Shown in pieces: positions 23,917 through 33,684 of a stretch of 64,000 bases of DNA. The DNA lies in NCBI GenBank assembly GCA_963920665.1, contig OY987267.1, forward strand, positions 62,001 to 126,000. Direction: 5' to 3'. The DNA is from Straminergon stramineum (Eukaryota; Streptophyta; Bryopsida; Hypnales; Calliergonaceae). The notes under the pieces are model-generated. The model was not told where the DNA came from and did not search any database. It was given only the letters and a program-made list of their open reading frames with translations. Within the stretch, counting starts at the first letter, position 1, and every line of letters starts with the position of its first letter. The translations under genes were made by a program, and so were the position numbers.

Positions 23917-26900
23917 TGTTGTACGCGTAGCGTGCGGTAAATACCATTTACAACACCCAAACGTGTAAACTAACTCGAAATATCGTCCCAGGGGATTCTA
24001 GTATGTTGTTGCAAGCCTAGGTTATCCGTTCTATCAACTTAAGCTCTCTCTTTCCGGAATCTAATCCGGATTCCCTCAGTTTCCGGATTCCGGATCCATC
24101 ACTTCACTCACCAACACTGGTTTTTGGTACCTCTGTTTTACCCTCAGAGGGTCCTCCTTTGATTGTATAGAGGGGTAGGGACTCACCACTCATATTCCTC
24201 ACACTCTCTTCTTTCTCAAAACTACATAACACACGCTTAGACCAATTGCTGCACTGGATTGACCGGAAACACTCTCACAACCTTCCGGATGGCCCACCCG
24301 GAAAGCAGGTCACACAGATCCGTAACAAGCCTTCTCCACTACAACGACAGACCCACAGGGACCGGAACTAAGGTAAGGATTGTAAGTTGTTCGCTAAACT
24401 GATCCTAGGGTTTGGCTGACCTTCCGGTAAGTGATATGGGGTTTCTTCCACTGGTGGTTGCTTATCTCCACACGGAACCCTCCTTGGTATTCCGGATCTG
24501 CACCCACACCACTCCTAATCGGATTCCCGTTCCAGGAGTTTAAAGACACATGCTCAAGACCAAATTCACTAGTTTAGACTACGTAATAGACATTCCTCAA
24601 CACTCAGACCCAAGTACCTTTAGATCCGGATTCCTCCTTTCCTCTTCCTCAATTACACTTCACACACTTACACGGAAACACAAGGAAGTTGGATATACGA
24701 CAGATCAATTCCTGAGGGTCCACTTGGTGGCTCAGATTAAAATAAAGGATGACAAGATAAAAACTATAATACTAGGATGGAATGAGAGGCAACAAACCTG
24801 CCTCACACTTTAAAAACACAAAAACAACCCGAGCCAAAAAGGCCAAAAAGGCACCTGGAAATCCAGGTGACCAATCACAAACTCCCCGAGAAATCTGGGA
24901 AAGTGAGATCCTACAAATCCGGAACCCGGTCCCACACTTGGAAATCTGGATCCAGTTCAAAATTAAAATGCTATCTGCCTAAAGAAAGATCCTATCTACT
25001 TTCCCTTCTGCGCTTTCTTCTGGCTGCTCCCGCCTTGACTCGTTGGTGCTCGCGTGGATGACCTTGGTGTTGCCTTCGGGGTGGCCTTGATGGGGGTCAT
25101 CCGTAATGCCGCCTGGGTTTGTATCTTCCGGATTTCCGAAGGAGAGTAGTCGGCTTCTTCTTCTTCCTTGTCCTACGATCCGGTCCGGTATTCTTCCTCC
25201 TCAGATTTCTCAATTTGAGTTATCTCCCTCTCATTCTCCTCGCTTGGAGATGTCTCGTCCAACACGATAGGCTCGATCTCCTTCCTTGGTTGCTGCTGCT
25301 CCTCCACCATATGTTCGAACTCCTCCGGATGAGACCGGGCCGGATTCAACAACCCCCGATCCGTTCTATCAGTTGGCCACGGGCTTGGGTGTGCGGTGTC
25401 GGCAGCGGCTCCTTTTCCGGAAGGTTGAAGACTAGGACGGGTGGAGAAACCGTAATCTCTGGAGGCACCAACTCCCGTCTTGTATTCGGCTGCGTGTTTG
25501 GCTCAGGTGCTGACTTCACGCTCCCCCGGATTGTCTTCTCTAGCTGCTTCGAGAAGGGTTCCGTCGAGTACCGAAGAGTCTCCCGCGGGGCTTCCGGTTT
25601 TGAAGGTAGCGGCATTGAGGCGGTGAGCTTGATGGGTGTCTCCGTGTCGAAATGTATCTCCGGAAAGTTGGAGAAGTCCATTACCCGGTCGGGGTCGATC
25701 CGCCCAAGCAGCTGCCTCATCTCCTTCAGTGTGAGCTCCATCTTCGAGGAGAAGTCCTTGAGTATCCGGATCACCTTGGATCCGGTGAGGTGCCCTTCCT
25801 CGGTCAACCGGCTCTGGGTTAGAGCCGCCTTCATCACTATATCGGCTGGCTTGTCTACTAAGCTGGATAAATTCTTCAGCAGTTGGAGGGCTTCCTTCTC
25901 CCTCTGCTTTGCTGTAGCCATCTTGCCTTGTGCCCAGCTCAGTCTTGCCTGAAGATCCGCTTTCTCCTTCTCCAGGACTACGATCTGCTTGTCCTTCCAC
26001 TCGAGGATTTCTGGATTCGGAAGTTTCTTCAATGCGTCAAGGATGTCTTCCGGATCCACCTTCAACTCCCAACTTATCCTCCTGAGCAGATCCGCCAGGT
26101 TCTCATGGTACTCTTGCACTTGGAGTACCCAGTTGAATCCGGTCTTGAAGAAGCCGGATATGCTTCCTTCCTCCTCTTCTGAGATCTTCTGCTGAGCTGG
26201 AAGCTTTCCCCGGGATGTCGGATCCGTCGACTTCCGGTGCCTTCGCTCCAAGGGCTGTTCGTCCTCTTCCGGATCCTCCTCCTCTTCCACCGGCGGCTGC
26301 TCGGCTGTCACTTCTTCCGTCAAGCCATATTGAAGTATGGTCGCTCCAGTGTTATACTCCACCATCTCCGCATCGCTGAGATGTTCTGCGTGGTGGTAGA
26401 GATGGAAAAGATACGGCCCTATGGGGCTGGTCTTTCCCTTTCCTACGTTGGCGGCAAGTTTGGCGACTACGGATCCAATCACCTTGCCCCAACTGACTGG
26501 TCTACCCTCAAATGCACCAAATATGGTGTTTGCTACCGTAATTGTAACCCGGGTAGGCTTTTCCGGATACAGGATGGGGATCAGAAACTCTAGAACATGC
26601 CTCTGTCGTGGATCTAGGTAGTCACTAATCGCATACCCTTCCTTAGAATGGGTAGCGTTCTTGAACTTCCCGACCGTAAACTTGTCGGTGCGGGACGCTA
26701 AACCGGATCCCTTCTTTGGAAATCCGTAAACCCTAGCCCAGACTTCATCAGTCCAGGTTTGAGGTCTTCCTCTCATCGTCAACTCATACTGGTTAGAAGC
26801 ACCTACTATCAACTCCTAGATCATCCGGTCATTCTTTACGGTCCATGGCCACATGAACAGACCCACACATCCTATCTCATTGAGATCGTCTTCTAACTGC

Positions 26901-27403
26901 GATCTCTCCCTCAGCCTTTCCGGAATGGTTGGACAAACCATCCGGCCGGTGACCAAAGTCTTCCGGATATCTCCCTCTGCCATCTTACACCACTCTGAAA
27001 TCTGAGTACACTCTAGCTTCTCACCCGAGCACTAACTCACCACTCTTTCACTCAGCTATGCGCGCACAAAATAGTTGTGGGAAAAGAGGAAGAGGAAATG
27101 GCAGTGGCGGGGTTAAGTACTCATCAAAATACCGACCGTTCGTAAAGCGGACCGTTTACCCGTAACGAGTCCCTATCTCTAGACCGGAAGTCTAGACAGT
27201 AGGCTGTCGCTATCCGGGTTTCCGGAATCCGGTTCCGTCCTGGATCCGTTTACGGATTCATGGTGCATTCCTTTTCCTTAATGAGTTGTTTAGGCTAAGG
27301 GATGTCTAAATCCTTTTTCCCTATTTAGAAAGATGAAAAATTTCTATATAACTCCAAATATTTAGTACTAACCCGATAGATTGCGTGATTATGGCTCGCG
27401 ACA
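23917..27403 (-). mobile_element. Element 1A: TG...CA element with antisense ORF, TSD CAATG
   Basis: It starts TGTTGTACGCG and ends TGGCTCGCGACA. Both sides carry CAATG (23912-23916 and 27404-27408), so the ends are firm. The TG/CA ends and 5-bp duplication fit an LTR-derived element. No second LTR or polymerase is present, so the 3.5 kb may be one solo LTR that carries a gene, or a non-autonomous unit. The left part is non-coding and TCCGGA-rich, and the right two thirds hold the minus-strand ORF. A second copy (1B) starts at 43363, and a sister family (element 2) is at 35570 and 47112. Confidence 0.75.
24996..26983 (-). pseudogene. Element 1A protein, broken (transposon-type, no known function)
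   Basis: The frame opens with MAEGDIRKTLVTGRM at 26983, meets a TAG near 26820, and continues to 25346, where a C-run is one base shorter than in copy 1B and shifts the frame; the homologous tail ends at 24996. The predicted product is about 660 residues: a conserved globular region (DEVWARVYGFPKKGSG, LDPRQRHVLEFLIPILYPEK, PTRVTITVANTIFGAF, PYLFHLYHHAEHL), an acidic stretch, a leucine-rich coiled coil, then a P/E/S-rich tail with a basic end. Layout loosely resembles the putative plant transposon protein domain (PF20167), but I cannot confirm it. No zinc knuckle, protease or polymerase is seen. It is homologous to the element 2A frame. Confidence 0.6.
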
Positions 27404-27593
27404 CAATGCAATGACAAATATTGTACATATGCAGTTGCAATATATCCAAATACCATGCATAGAAATCTTCAAAATCGACGCAAAATGTTCAAAGTACACT
27501 TCAATTTATAGAAAGTAATCATTGAATGATGTATACATATTGAAATTTTGAATGTATACTAGTACTCGAGAGTCTATGGGAGCACTTGAAGCT

Positions 27594-28088
27594 ATAAATT
27601 CTTGCTATCATGGCGGCAAAGTAAATGTTGTTTGGAGATTGCATTGAAAACATCACCACCATTGCAAGTGGATTGCTTGGGTTTAAGGAGAGCACAATAT
27701 ACAAAGGATGGAAATGATAGAAAGCTTAAGTAATCCGGATAAGTCATGAACACACACAAATTCATGGAAGGAATTAAATATGAGAAGTTTAGAAACAAAA
27801 TCTCGAATTCCCCTTGAGAGGAACTCTCACATACCACACTATTAGAAATGTAGTGTATGAGTGTCCTTCTCAAGGAGGATTCGAGGTTTTTTTTCTAAAC
27901 ATTTTCATATTTAATTCCTTCTATGCATTCATGTGTGTTGATGACTTGAACGATACCTATTACTTTCCACCAATTTCATCCTTCTCAAATCTCAATGCCT
28001 TTTTTCCCAGATCCTACTTACAAAGGTGCGGATGATTCCAGCACAATGTCTAAACAACATTAACTTTGCCACCATGATTGCAAGAATT
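27594..28088. repeat. Long foldback 1, about 250-bp imperfect arms
   Basis: The left arm (27594-27841) matches the reverse complement of the right arm (27842-28088) along its length at roughly 70-75% by eye. Matching blocks include TTCTTGCTATCATGGCGGCA with its partner near 28068-28088, and GGAATTAAATATGA with its partner near 27905. There is almost no loop. No coding function is supported. Confidence 0.65.
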
Positions 28089-28132
28089 CAAGGTTCGACC
28101 AAGTGACCTCATCCTCTTCAACAGTTCAACTG

Positions 28133-28441
28133 TGTTGGCCTTGTGAGTAGAAGCTTCAAATGAAGTGGCCATGGTTATTGGAGAAGGAAGTGGACGATGA
28201 GCTCCGACGTAGATGCAAGCAACGAAATCATAGAACCGAAAACATCGAGACACCACTCCGCAATTCCCCAAACTACAATCTAAGTCATGGTAGTTTGGAT
28301 TGCCGCCCATGGAGCTGCTAAGAGCGACGCCTTGATGTTTTTGTCTCTACAATTCTTGTGCTTGGATCTACGTTGGAGTCCATCGTCCACTTCCTTCTCC
28401 TATATCCACGGCCTCCCCGTGTTGAGCTCCTACTCACAAGG
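28133..28441. repeat. Long foldback 2, about 150-bp imperfect arms
   Basis: The left arm (28133-28285) pairs with the right arm (28290-28441). The best block is GGAGAAGGAAGTGGACGATG near 28180 against its complement near 28385-28404, continued by TGGCCTTGTGAGTAG near the outer ends. It sits 45 bp after foldback 1. Confidence 0.6.
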
Positions 28442-28691
28442 CCATCACAATCGAAGACAAGAAGGAACTTGGACTACCCTATTTGTCAAAATTAGACGGG
28501 TTGCATCGAATGGTACCACTACAATCTCCAAGCATCATATATTTTTTTAAATAGAGGATTGTAGCTACCTACATCATTTACACTCTAGATATAATCCCAG
28601 ACTATGTAAATGTCTGTGCCTCAAAACTATGAACCGTTCAGGAGCAATTGACCGTCTCTACTCTACAATGTACAGCTATGAGAAGGAACTA

Positions 28692-29327
28692 CTACTGGGT
28701 CGATTTACTCTTCATCTTCTCCATGGCCTTGAGAATTTCAGGTCCACGACTGTATCCCATTGCAATCTTGCCGGCCTCGCGGACTTGTTCCGTCCTCTGT
28801 GCCTTCAAGGACCGGCGCTCCCAGGAATCCCACGATGGAGCTGAGCACTGACTGCATGAAGGTCCAGCGTACTTCCTCTTGATCCTCTTTCCCGGACACG
28901 GCAGCCGTTGCCGCAGAAGCAAGGGCGGGTCAATAGGGTGGTAAACCACTTCATCGTGTTTGTTTTCCAAGACCGGGGAGAGCATTTCCGGTGGAGACAT
29001 TGGATAATTCGCGTCTCCGTAGAGCTTCCTTTGGATCCCCTTGTCCAAAGTAGACGGGTCCATCAGCGTGTGGGAAGGCTTTCTGGACCATAAAGGCGAT
29101 GGCGAGGCCGACACCGGCAAGCGCGGTTTCCGGTCTAGAGGGCTGTCCACCACCCCATCATGAATGGGTTTGGTCGAGAAATCCATAGAGGAATTCACCG
29201 TGGGTGCCAAGCCAAGGAAGTTCCTCGTGCTCAGGATCATGTATTGTCCGTAGTCTAGGATGGAGTCCTCGGACGCTCTGCAAAGGCGATCAATACTTGG
29301 TTTTCTGAAGGTCGAGGTGCTGCCCAT
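28692..29327 (-). CDS. Exon 6: C-terminal exon
   Basis: Acceptor TATGTTTCAG precedes MGSTSTFRKPSIDRL; open for 211 codons to a stop at 28692. It contains a hydrophobic ILDYGQYMILSTRNFLGLA segment, a P-rich middle and a basic tail with KRIKRKYAG and EKMKSKSTQ. No domain recognised. Phase 0 with exon 5. Confidence 0.5.
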   Translation of the reverse strand: MGSTSTFRKPSIDRLCRASEDSILDYGQYMILSTRNFLGLAPTVNSSMDFSTKPIHDGVVDSPLDRKPRLPVSASPSPLWSRKPSHTLMDPSTLDKGIQRKLYGDANYPMSPPEMLSPVLENKHDEVVYHPIDPPLLLRQRLPCPGKRIKRKYAGPSCSQCSAPSWDSWERRSLKAQRTEQVREAGKIAMGYSRGPEILKAMEKMKSKSTQ

Positions 29328-29456
29328 CTGAAACATAGACAAAAAACAGTCAAAACCAATCCATTCAAGCAATTCTCCGCAAAAGGTTGAAATAGAATAA
29401 GATCCTAGCAACAAGGGTGTCTCAGCCATTTCACAATCTGTCTCCCCATGCAACAC

Positions 29457-29478
29457 TTCAGCTCGACCCTAGCTGAAA
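29457..29478. repeat. Intron 5 palindrome b (degenerate)
   Basis: TCAGCTCGACCCTAGCTGA: outer arms pair, centre decayed. Second palindrome of intron 5. Confidence 0.5.
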
Positions 29479-29521
29479 TGCAGAATCCTATATAGTATTC
29501 CGGATTGCTTACAAGGGCTAC

Positions 29522-29547
29522 CAGTTAGCTCGATTCGAGTTGAACTG
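29522..29547. repeat. Intron 5 palindrome a
   Basis: TTAGCTCGATTCGAGTTGAA with outer CAG...CTG; one arm mismatch pair. It lies just inside the donor of intron 5. Confidence 0.65.
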
Positions 29548-29552
29548 CATAC

Positions 29553-30368
29553 CTCGCTACGCGTCCCTAACTAACGCAGACTCATTGATCCTCGCACAAC
29601 CTCCGTGAGTTTGTCGTACACTCGATGACCCCTTTTGTCGCAGAGCATTCGTCGTCTAATTTTCCCTTTCTTATTATTGCGAAACGACTTGAGCCCGACG
29701 TTGCGATGGACGTGCAATTGCTGAAACCACGGAAGTAGTGATGCGAGGAGGAAATTGTCCTTGTCGCCATTTCCCCGGTTACTCCAGGACTCCGCGAGCA
29801 CTACGTTCTCGGACTTGTTCATTATGTGCTTACGCGGGTTGTCATCTACTATGACAGTATTTTCAGTAGTGAATGCCCCCCTTGGTTTCTCGAAAAGCAT
29901 GTCTAGGTTCTTTAAGAACAAGTCCTTCTCCGTGCCAAGTTCCTTGAAGACTGTCAGCCTCCCTAATCTATCCCTGCATTTGATGGTCTTGCAGGAGTCC
30001 TGCCCAAGAACTAGGAACGGCATTCGCCCGTCCTGAAAAATATATTGACAAATATCGTCAGTTGTAGATTTCTTCATGGAACTCCACACCGAGACGACGG
30101 CTATCTTTTCTAGCTCGACGAGGAACGTGGAGCAATTAGGTCGCACGTAGACGGCTTTCGGACCTACTACGGCGGCCATTGCGGCAGAGTGTGGCTCCGA
30201 CCGGTGGTTGAACTGCCTGATCGACCCCTTTGACTTCCAGTCTTCGCACAAACAAAGAATGCCATTGAGATCCGGGACGACGTTGATCCACTTGTTCGTC
30301 ACCCCAGACCTCAATGGCCGATCGACGTCTTGCGACGTCCCCCTACGAGCTACAGAAGGGCTGGATCC
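29553..30368 (-). CDS. Exon 5: FCP1-like (HAD fold) region
   Basis: Acceptor TTTATCAG, start GSSPSVARRGTSQ. The FCP1/NIF-type order is visible: VVPDLNGILC (motif I), AVYVRPNCSTFL, VVSVWSSMKK (motif II), PFLVLGQDSC, FLKNLDMLFEK (lysine motif) and NTVIVDDNPRKH (motif with DD). In motif I the first D is kept but the second is N, so activity is doubtful. A TAG at 29571-29573 lies six codons before the proposed donor GAG|GTATGC. Its order and spacing match the CACTA-A FCP1-like exon, for example LKNLxxxxE, TxNTxIVD and a final SFR. Confidence 0.55.
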
Positions 30369-30523
30369 CTGATAAAAGATGGAGGAAAGCGCAGCCAGTT
30401 ATCAAACGCGAAACTGGCACATTGCGCACTTCACACAAAAACCAAGCGAGACGGCATACCGAGTTTCGGGGGAAAACGAGAAACGATTGAATCTCGTGAC
30501 TATGTAGAAGGATGGATTTGTAC

Positions 30524-30726
30524 CTCCCGTTGTGTCGAAAGAGAGAGTTGACCGGCATCTTCCAGAATTGCAGTTGCACGAGCAGGGACAGAGGCCTCGT
30601 CTTCGCACTTTGTGGTGTCTTTTCCTAGTCTGTCGCCATCGTTTGGAATAACTTTGGGAGACAACGCAGGAGTGGGAGTGTCAGGAGGATGCACAGAATC
30701 ATTCAATTTCTCAACATTTGCAGTGC
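30524..30726 (-). CDS. Exon 4: short linker exon
   Basis: Acceptor TATCGCAG and donor GAG|GTACAA bound a 203-base open segment (phase 1 in, phase 0 out). It encodes a P/E/T-rich linker, including NDSVHPPDTPTPALSPK, ahead of the FCP1-like exon. The phase agreement with exons 3 and 5 is the main support. Confidence 0.5.
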
Positions 30727-30915
30727 CTGCGATACATAATTTTGTGAAACACTTCTCTGTGAGAATTATATATTACATGCTCAGAATCTGAGTGCCAAAA
30801 CACAAAATTGATTACAAAATCGACAAACTGTACGGTTCTCCCCATCGATGGTAGGGCTCCGCCAAAACCGAGTCAATATCTACAAAAACTCTAAAGCTGA
30901 GCATTTTCTATACAA

Positions 30916-30936
30916 TTTAGCTCGAGTCGAGCTAAA
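30916..30936. repeat. Intron 3 palindrome (perfect)
   Basis: TTAGCTCGAGTCGAGCTAA, perfect arms around a single central base, about 40 bp downstream of the proposed exon 3 donor in gene sense. Confidence 0.75.
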
Positions 30937-30976
30937 ACTACAAACAAACTGAAATGGAGTTGTCATTGGGCACAAC

Positions 30977-32048
30977 CTGTAGGTGGATCTCCGGTGGGCA
31001 GGGAACCACTTCCGAGTTCCATCTCGGAAGCATCCACAGTCAGGTTGTGCCCAATCTGCGCGACATCCACTGTCGTTGACATTGCCTCGGCTTCTCCTTT
31101 CTTGCGCTCGTTGATTGCCTCTTCGAGTTCCTTGTCCAAGGAGGTCTCCGTGAAAATGTCCTTCGAAGGTGGAAGAGGTGTGGGGACGGGAGACTCCATC
31201 GGTAGAGGTGGCACCGCATTCACGATCACCGACAGACTTGACGCATTGCTGTTGTTGGAGCCCGATGCTTGGCCGAGCAACAGTTGAGGTGGAGAGGCAG
31301 AAGCGGGCTCTAGAGATTGGAGTGCCTTCACTCCAGTCCTATCCAACAACAAGGCGAGGATTTCCCTGTTGGCCCTTGCTTCCTCTCTGTTTGCCCTTGC
31401 CTCCTCCCGCATCCACTCATGCGTGCTCTTGTTCATCTCGATGTTCGCCTCGCGGTCCCTCGCCTGCTCCTCTTTCAATTGAGCCAACGCAAGGTTGTTC
31501 TTTTGTTGTACAAGAGTTGCCTGGGCTTGCATTAGGGCGATAGACTCCATGTGCGCTTTCTGCAGGTCTGCCAGTTGCGTCACGACGCTCGTGATAGTAT
31601 CCCTCTTCCGTTTCTTGTCCGGTCGACCCAAACGTGTCGGCGTCAAAAGAGTGTGGGCAGCAGGTGGCAGCATGGAGGATGCAAAGGACCCTAGGATATC
31701 GGTTGGTGGACGACTTGTTGGTGTTGGAAAGTCATCCAACCCACCATCGCCCTCGAAGTCATTATCGTCATCTTCTTCCTCCTCCTCCTCGGAGAAATCC
31801 TCAGGATCGTCAAAGACGAGCACTAGCCTCCTCCTTTCCTGGCTCCCCAGAGAATCATGGCTGGATCGGAGCTTTCTTTTGGACGAGGAGGGCTCCGACT
31901 GCGTCCCTGGGGTAGCATCGAAGGACTCAATTTTGTACCCACTGTCGATGAAGTCGCTCCTGTCCAGGGTCATTGCCTTATCGCAGATTTCCTCCCACCA
32001 ACTCGATTCCTCTAATGGACTAGTGACATAAACGTCGACAGAAGTCAT
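30977..32048 (-). CDS. Exon 3: acidic, low-complexity and coiled-coil region
   Basis: It starts at MTSVDVYVTSPLEES after a CATGCAG acceptor. It contains an acidic run around FSEEEEEEDDDNDFEGD, a basic KKRKRD patch that could be a nuclear signal, then a coiled coil of repeated EEARANRE units, and an S/P-rich end. A donor is proposed at ACAG|GTTGTG (30977), phase 1, fitting exon 4. The site is weak; without splicing the frame would stop at TGA in 30963-30965. Confidence 0.55.
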
Positions 32049-32090
32049 CTGCATGAAAGGAGTGCATGAATTAGAAAACCATCTATGTTA

Positions 32091-32111
32091 TTCAGCTCGA
32101 CTCGAGTTAAA
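32091..32111. repeat. Intron 2 palindrome b
   Basis: TCAGCTCGACTCGAGTTAA, imperfect at the outer arm, about 45 bp before the exon 3 acceptor. Confidence 0.65.
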
Positions 32112-32181
32112 AGAACATGCTCTTCCAAACACAAAGAAACAAACTAGCAAGCTCTATTACTACAACTGGGTTTAGCTGTGG

Positions 32182-32202
32182 TTCAGCTCGAATCGAGCTA
32201 AA
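32182..32202. repeat. Intron 2 palindrome a
   Basis: TCAGCTCGAATCGAGCTAA, one arm mismatch, about 20 bp inside the exon 2 donor. Confidence 0.7.
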
Positions 32203-32221
32203 GTGCATTGATGTGGCTTAC

Positions 32222-33565
32222 TATGGCAGCGCAGGTGAGCTTTCCGCCGGCGAATGCCGAGAATACACACATGCCTAGTTTACAGAACGTCTTGATAAGC
32301 CACAAGTAAAACTCCATCCGCAGCTCCAGATTGTTCATCCGATACTCGAGCTCACTGTATGCCCGCGCCTTCATGTATCTAGCTGTTTCTGGACATTGAA
32401 ACTCTTTAGGAATTTTGACCTGCACAGGATTCTCCGGGTTTTGCAAGAATATGAGAATGACCTTCTTAGGTGTCCTGGCTGCCACTACATCTCCTAGCCG
32501 ATCATTCTTCCCCGCATAATAATCGGCATACTCAATGTTGTAGGAGTCCAGAACCTTATTGGTTTCTATATATCTGAGAACCTGCGCTTGTTCCTTTTCG
32601 TCAGCGCAAATAAACAACCAAGAAGAGAGGTCTTCAACTTTGGGCTCTTTTTTGAACATTGAGCTTATGACCTCGACAAAATATGGGCTGTCCACAGTGG
32701 ACTTCTCTTTCTTCCCGATCCCCGGCAGTGTACGAAAGTCTACCACTCCAAGTCCCATTCGGTTCGTGGTTTCCGCCTTCCAAGCACCCGAGGGCCACTC
32801 AAAGTGACGGTTGTTGTTCTCGTCGTAAGTCTTGCAGTGACCACTTGCTGTCGGCTTCACGAACTTCTGCTTGTGCTCTAAGAACACCTGGAAGAAAGCG
32901 AATGCTTCTTTCGATAGCTGCGCACATGTTTTGTTCTTCGATTTGACCATCTTGGCTTCACTGAAGTATCTCTCCCTTGGACGGTCAAGGAGGACGTCCA
33001 TGGTGGCTCTCGAAAACATTCGTTCTTTCTTGAACGCCTTCCAATTTTCAACAATGATCTCATTCTTGGCGTTCATCAGACCCAACTCAGGATTGATTTG
33101 GTGAAGCTCCTTCTTCACCAGATGTTTTCGTTTCCGCCTTTCCGCCCATTCCTTGGTCGTGTAGTAGCTATCAAGTACCGACGTTATGGCTTTAATTGTC
33201 ACCTTCAGATAACATTGTTTTCGCTTCTCACCCGTTTGGTTTAGAATATGGTTGGCAAGTTTTGCCAACTCGTCGTAGCTCAGATTCCCCAAGAACTTGA
33301 AGAATTCACGACTGAGCATGCAATTCTCTGGGTTCCAATCTGCTCTAGCATTAAACAACTTATCGGTGTCAGGATTGAAGAGCTCTCCATGTGCTGCAGC
33401 CGTGATGATGTCCTTCTAGAGATTATAGACATCGTCTGGTGCGATGATTAGCTTCAGCTCATTTGTGAGCTTTAGCTTTTCCTCCTTGTCCTTGGTCTTG
33501 GACAACTTCAAGTTTTTATTTACATCGATCATAGAAAATCGTATGTAAACAACCTTCTCAAATTC
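32222..33565 (-). CDS. Exon 2: alpha-rich region with one TAG
   Basis: It begins after the acceptor ATCTTTAG (EFEKVVYIRFSMIDV) and ends at the donor ATA|GTAAGC, both phase 0. One TAG interrupts it near 33416, between DDVYNL and KDIITAAAHGEL; CAG to TAG is the simplest change. The downstream part (from about 33358) is a long open frame with FFKFLGNLSYDELAKLANHI, KHKQKFVKPTASGHC-like and SSWLFICADEKEQAQVLRYI stretches. No family recognised. Confidence 0.55.
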
Positions 33566-33603
33566 CTAAAGATTTCATCCAAGGCACAATGTTAGACTTG
33601 TTC

Positions 33604-33628
33604 GATTTAGCTCGAATCAAGCTAAATC
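33604..33628. repeat. Intron 1 palindrome
   Basis: TTAGCTCGAATCAAGCTAA with outer GAT...ATC; one arm mismatch. The only palindrome in this short intron. Confidence 0.7.
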
Positions 33629-33684
33629 ATAGTAGAAGCGATAAACAGAAGAGAAGATAAAATCTATCGACCTCGAATACTTAC

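Noticed and set aside
25119..25952. Plus-strand frame of 277 codons opposite the element 1A gene
   Set aside because: Antisense shadow of the minus-strand frame, which has a homologue in element 2A and a continuous family pattern.
31495..32031. Plus-strand serine-rich frame
   Set aside because: Antisense of the acidic and serine-rich region of exon 3.
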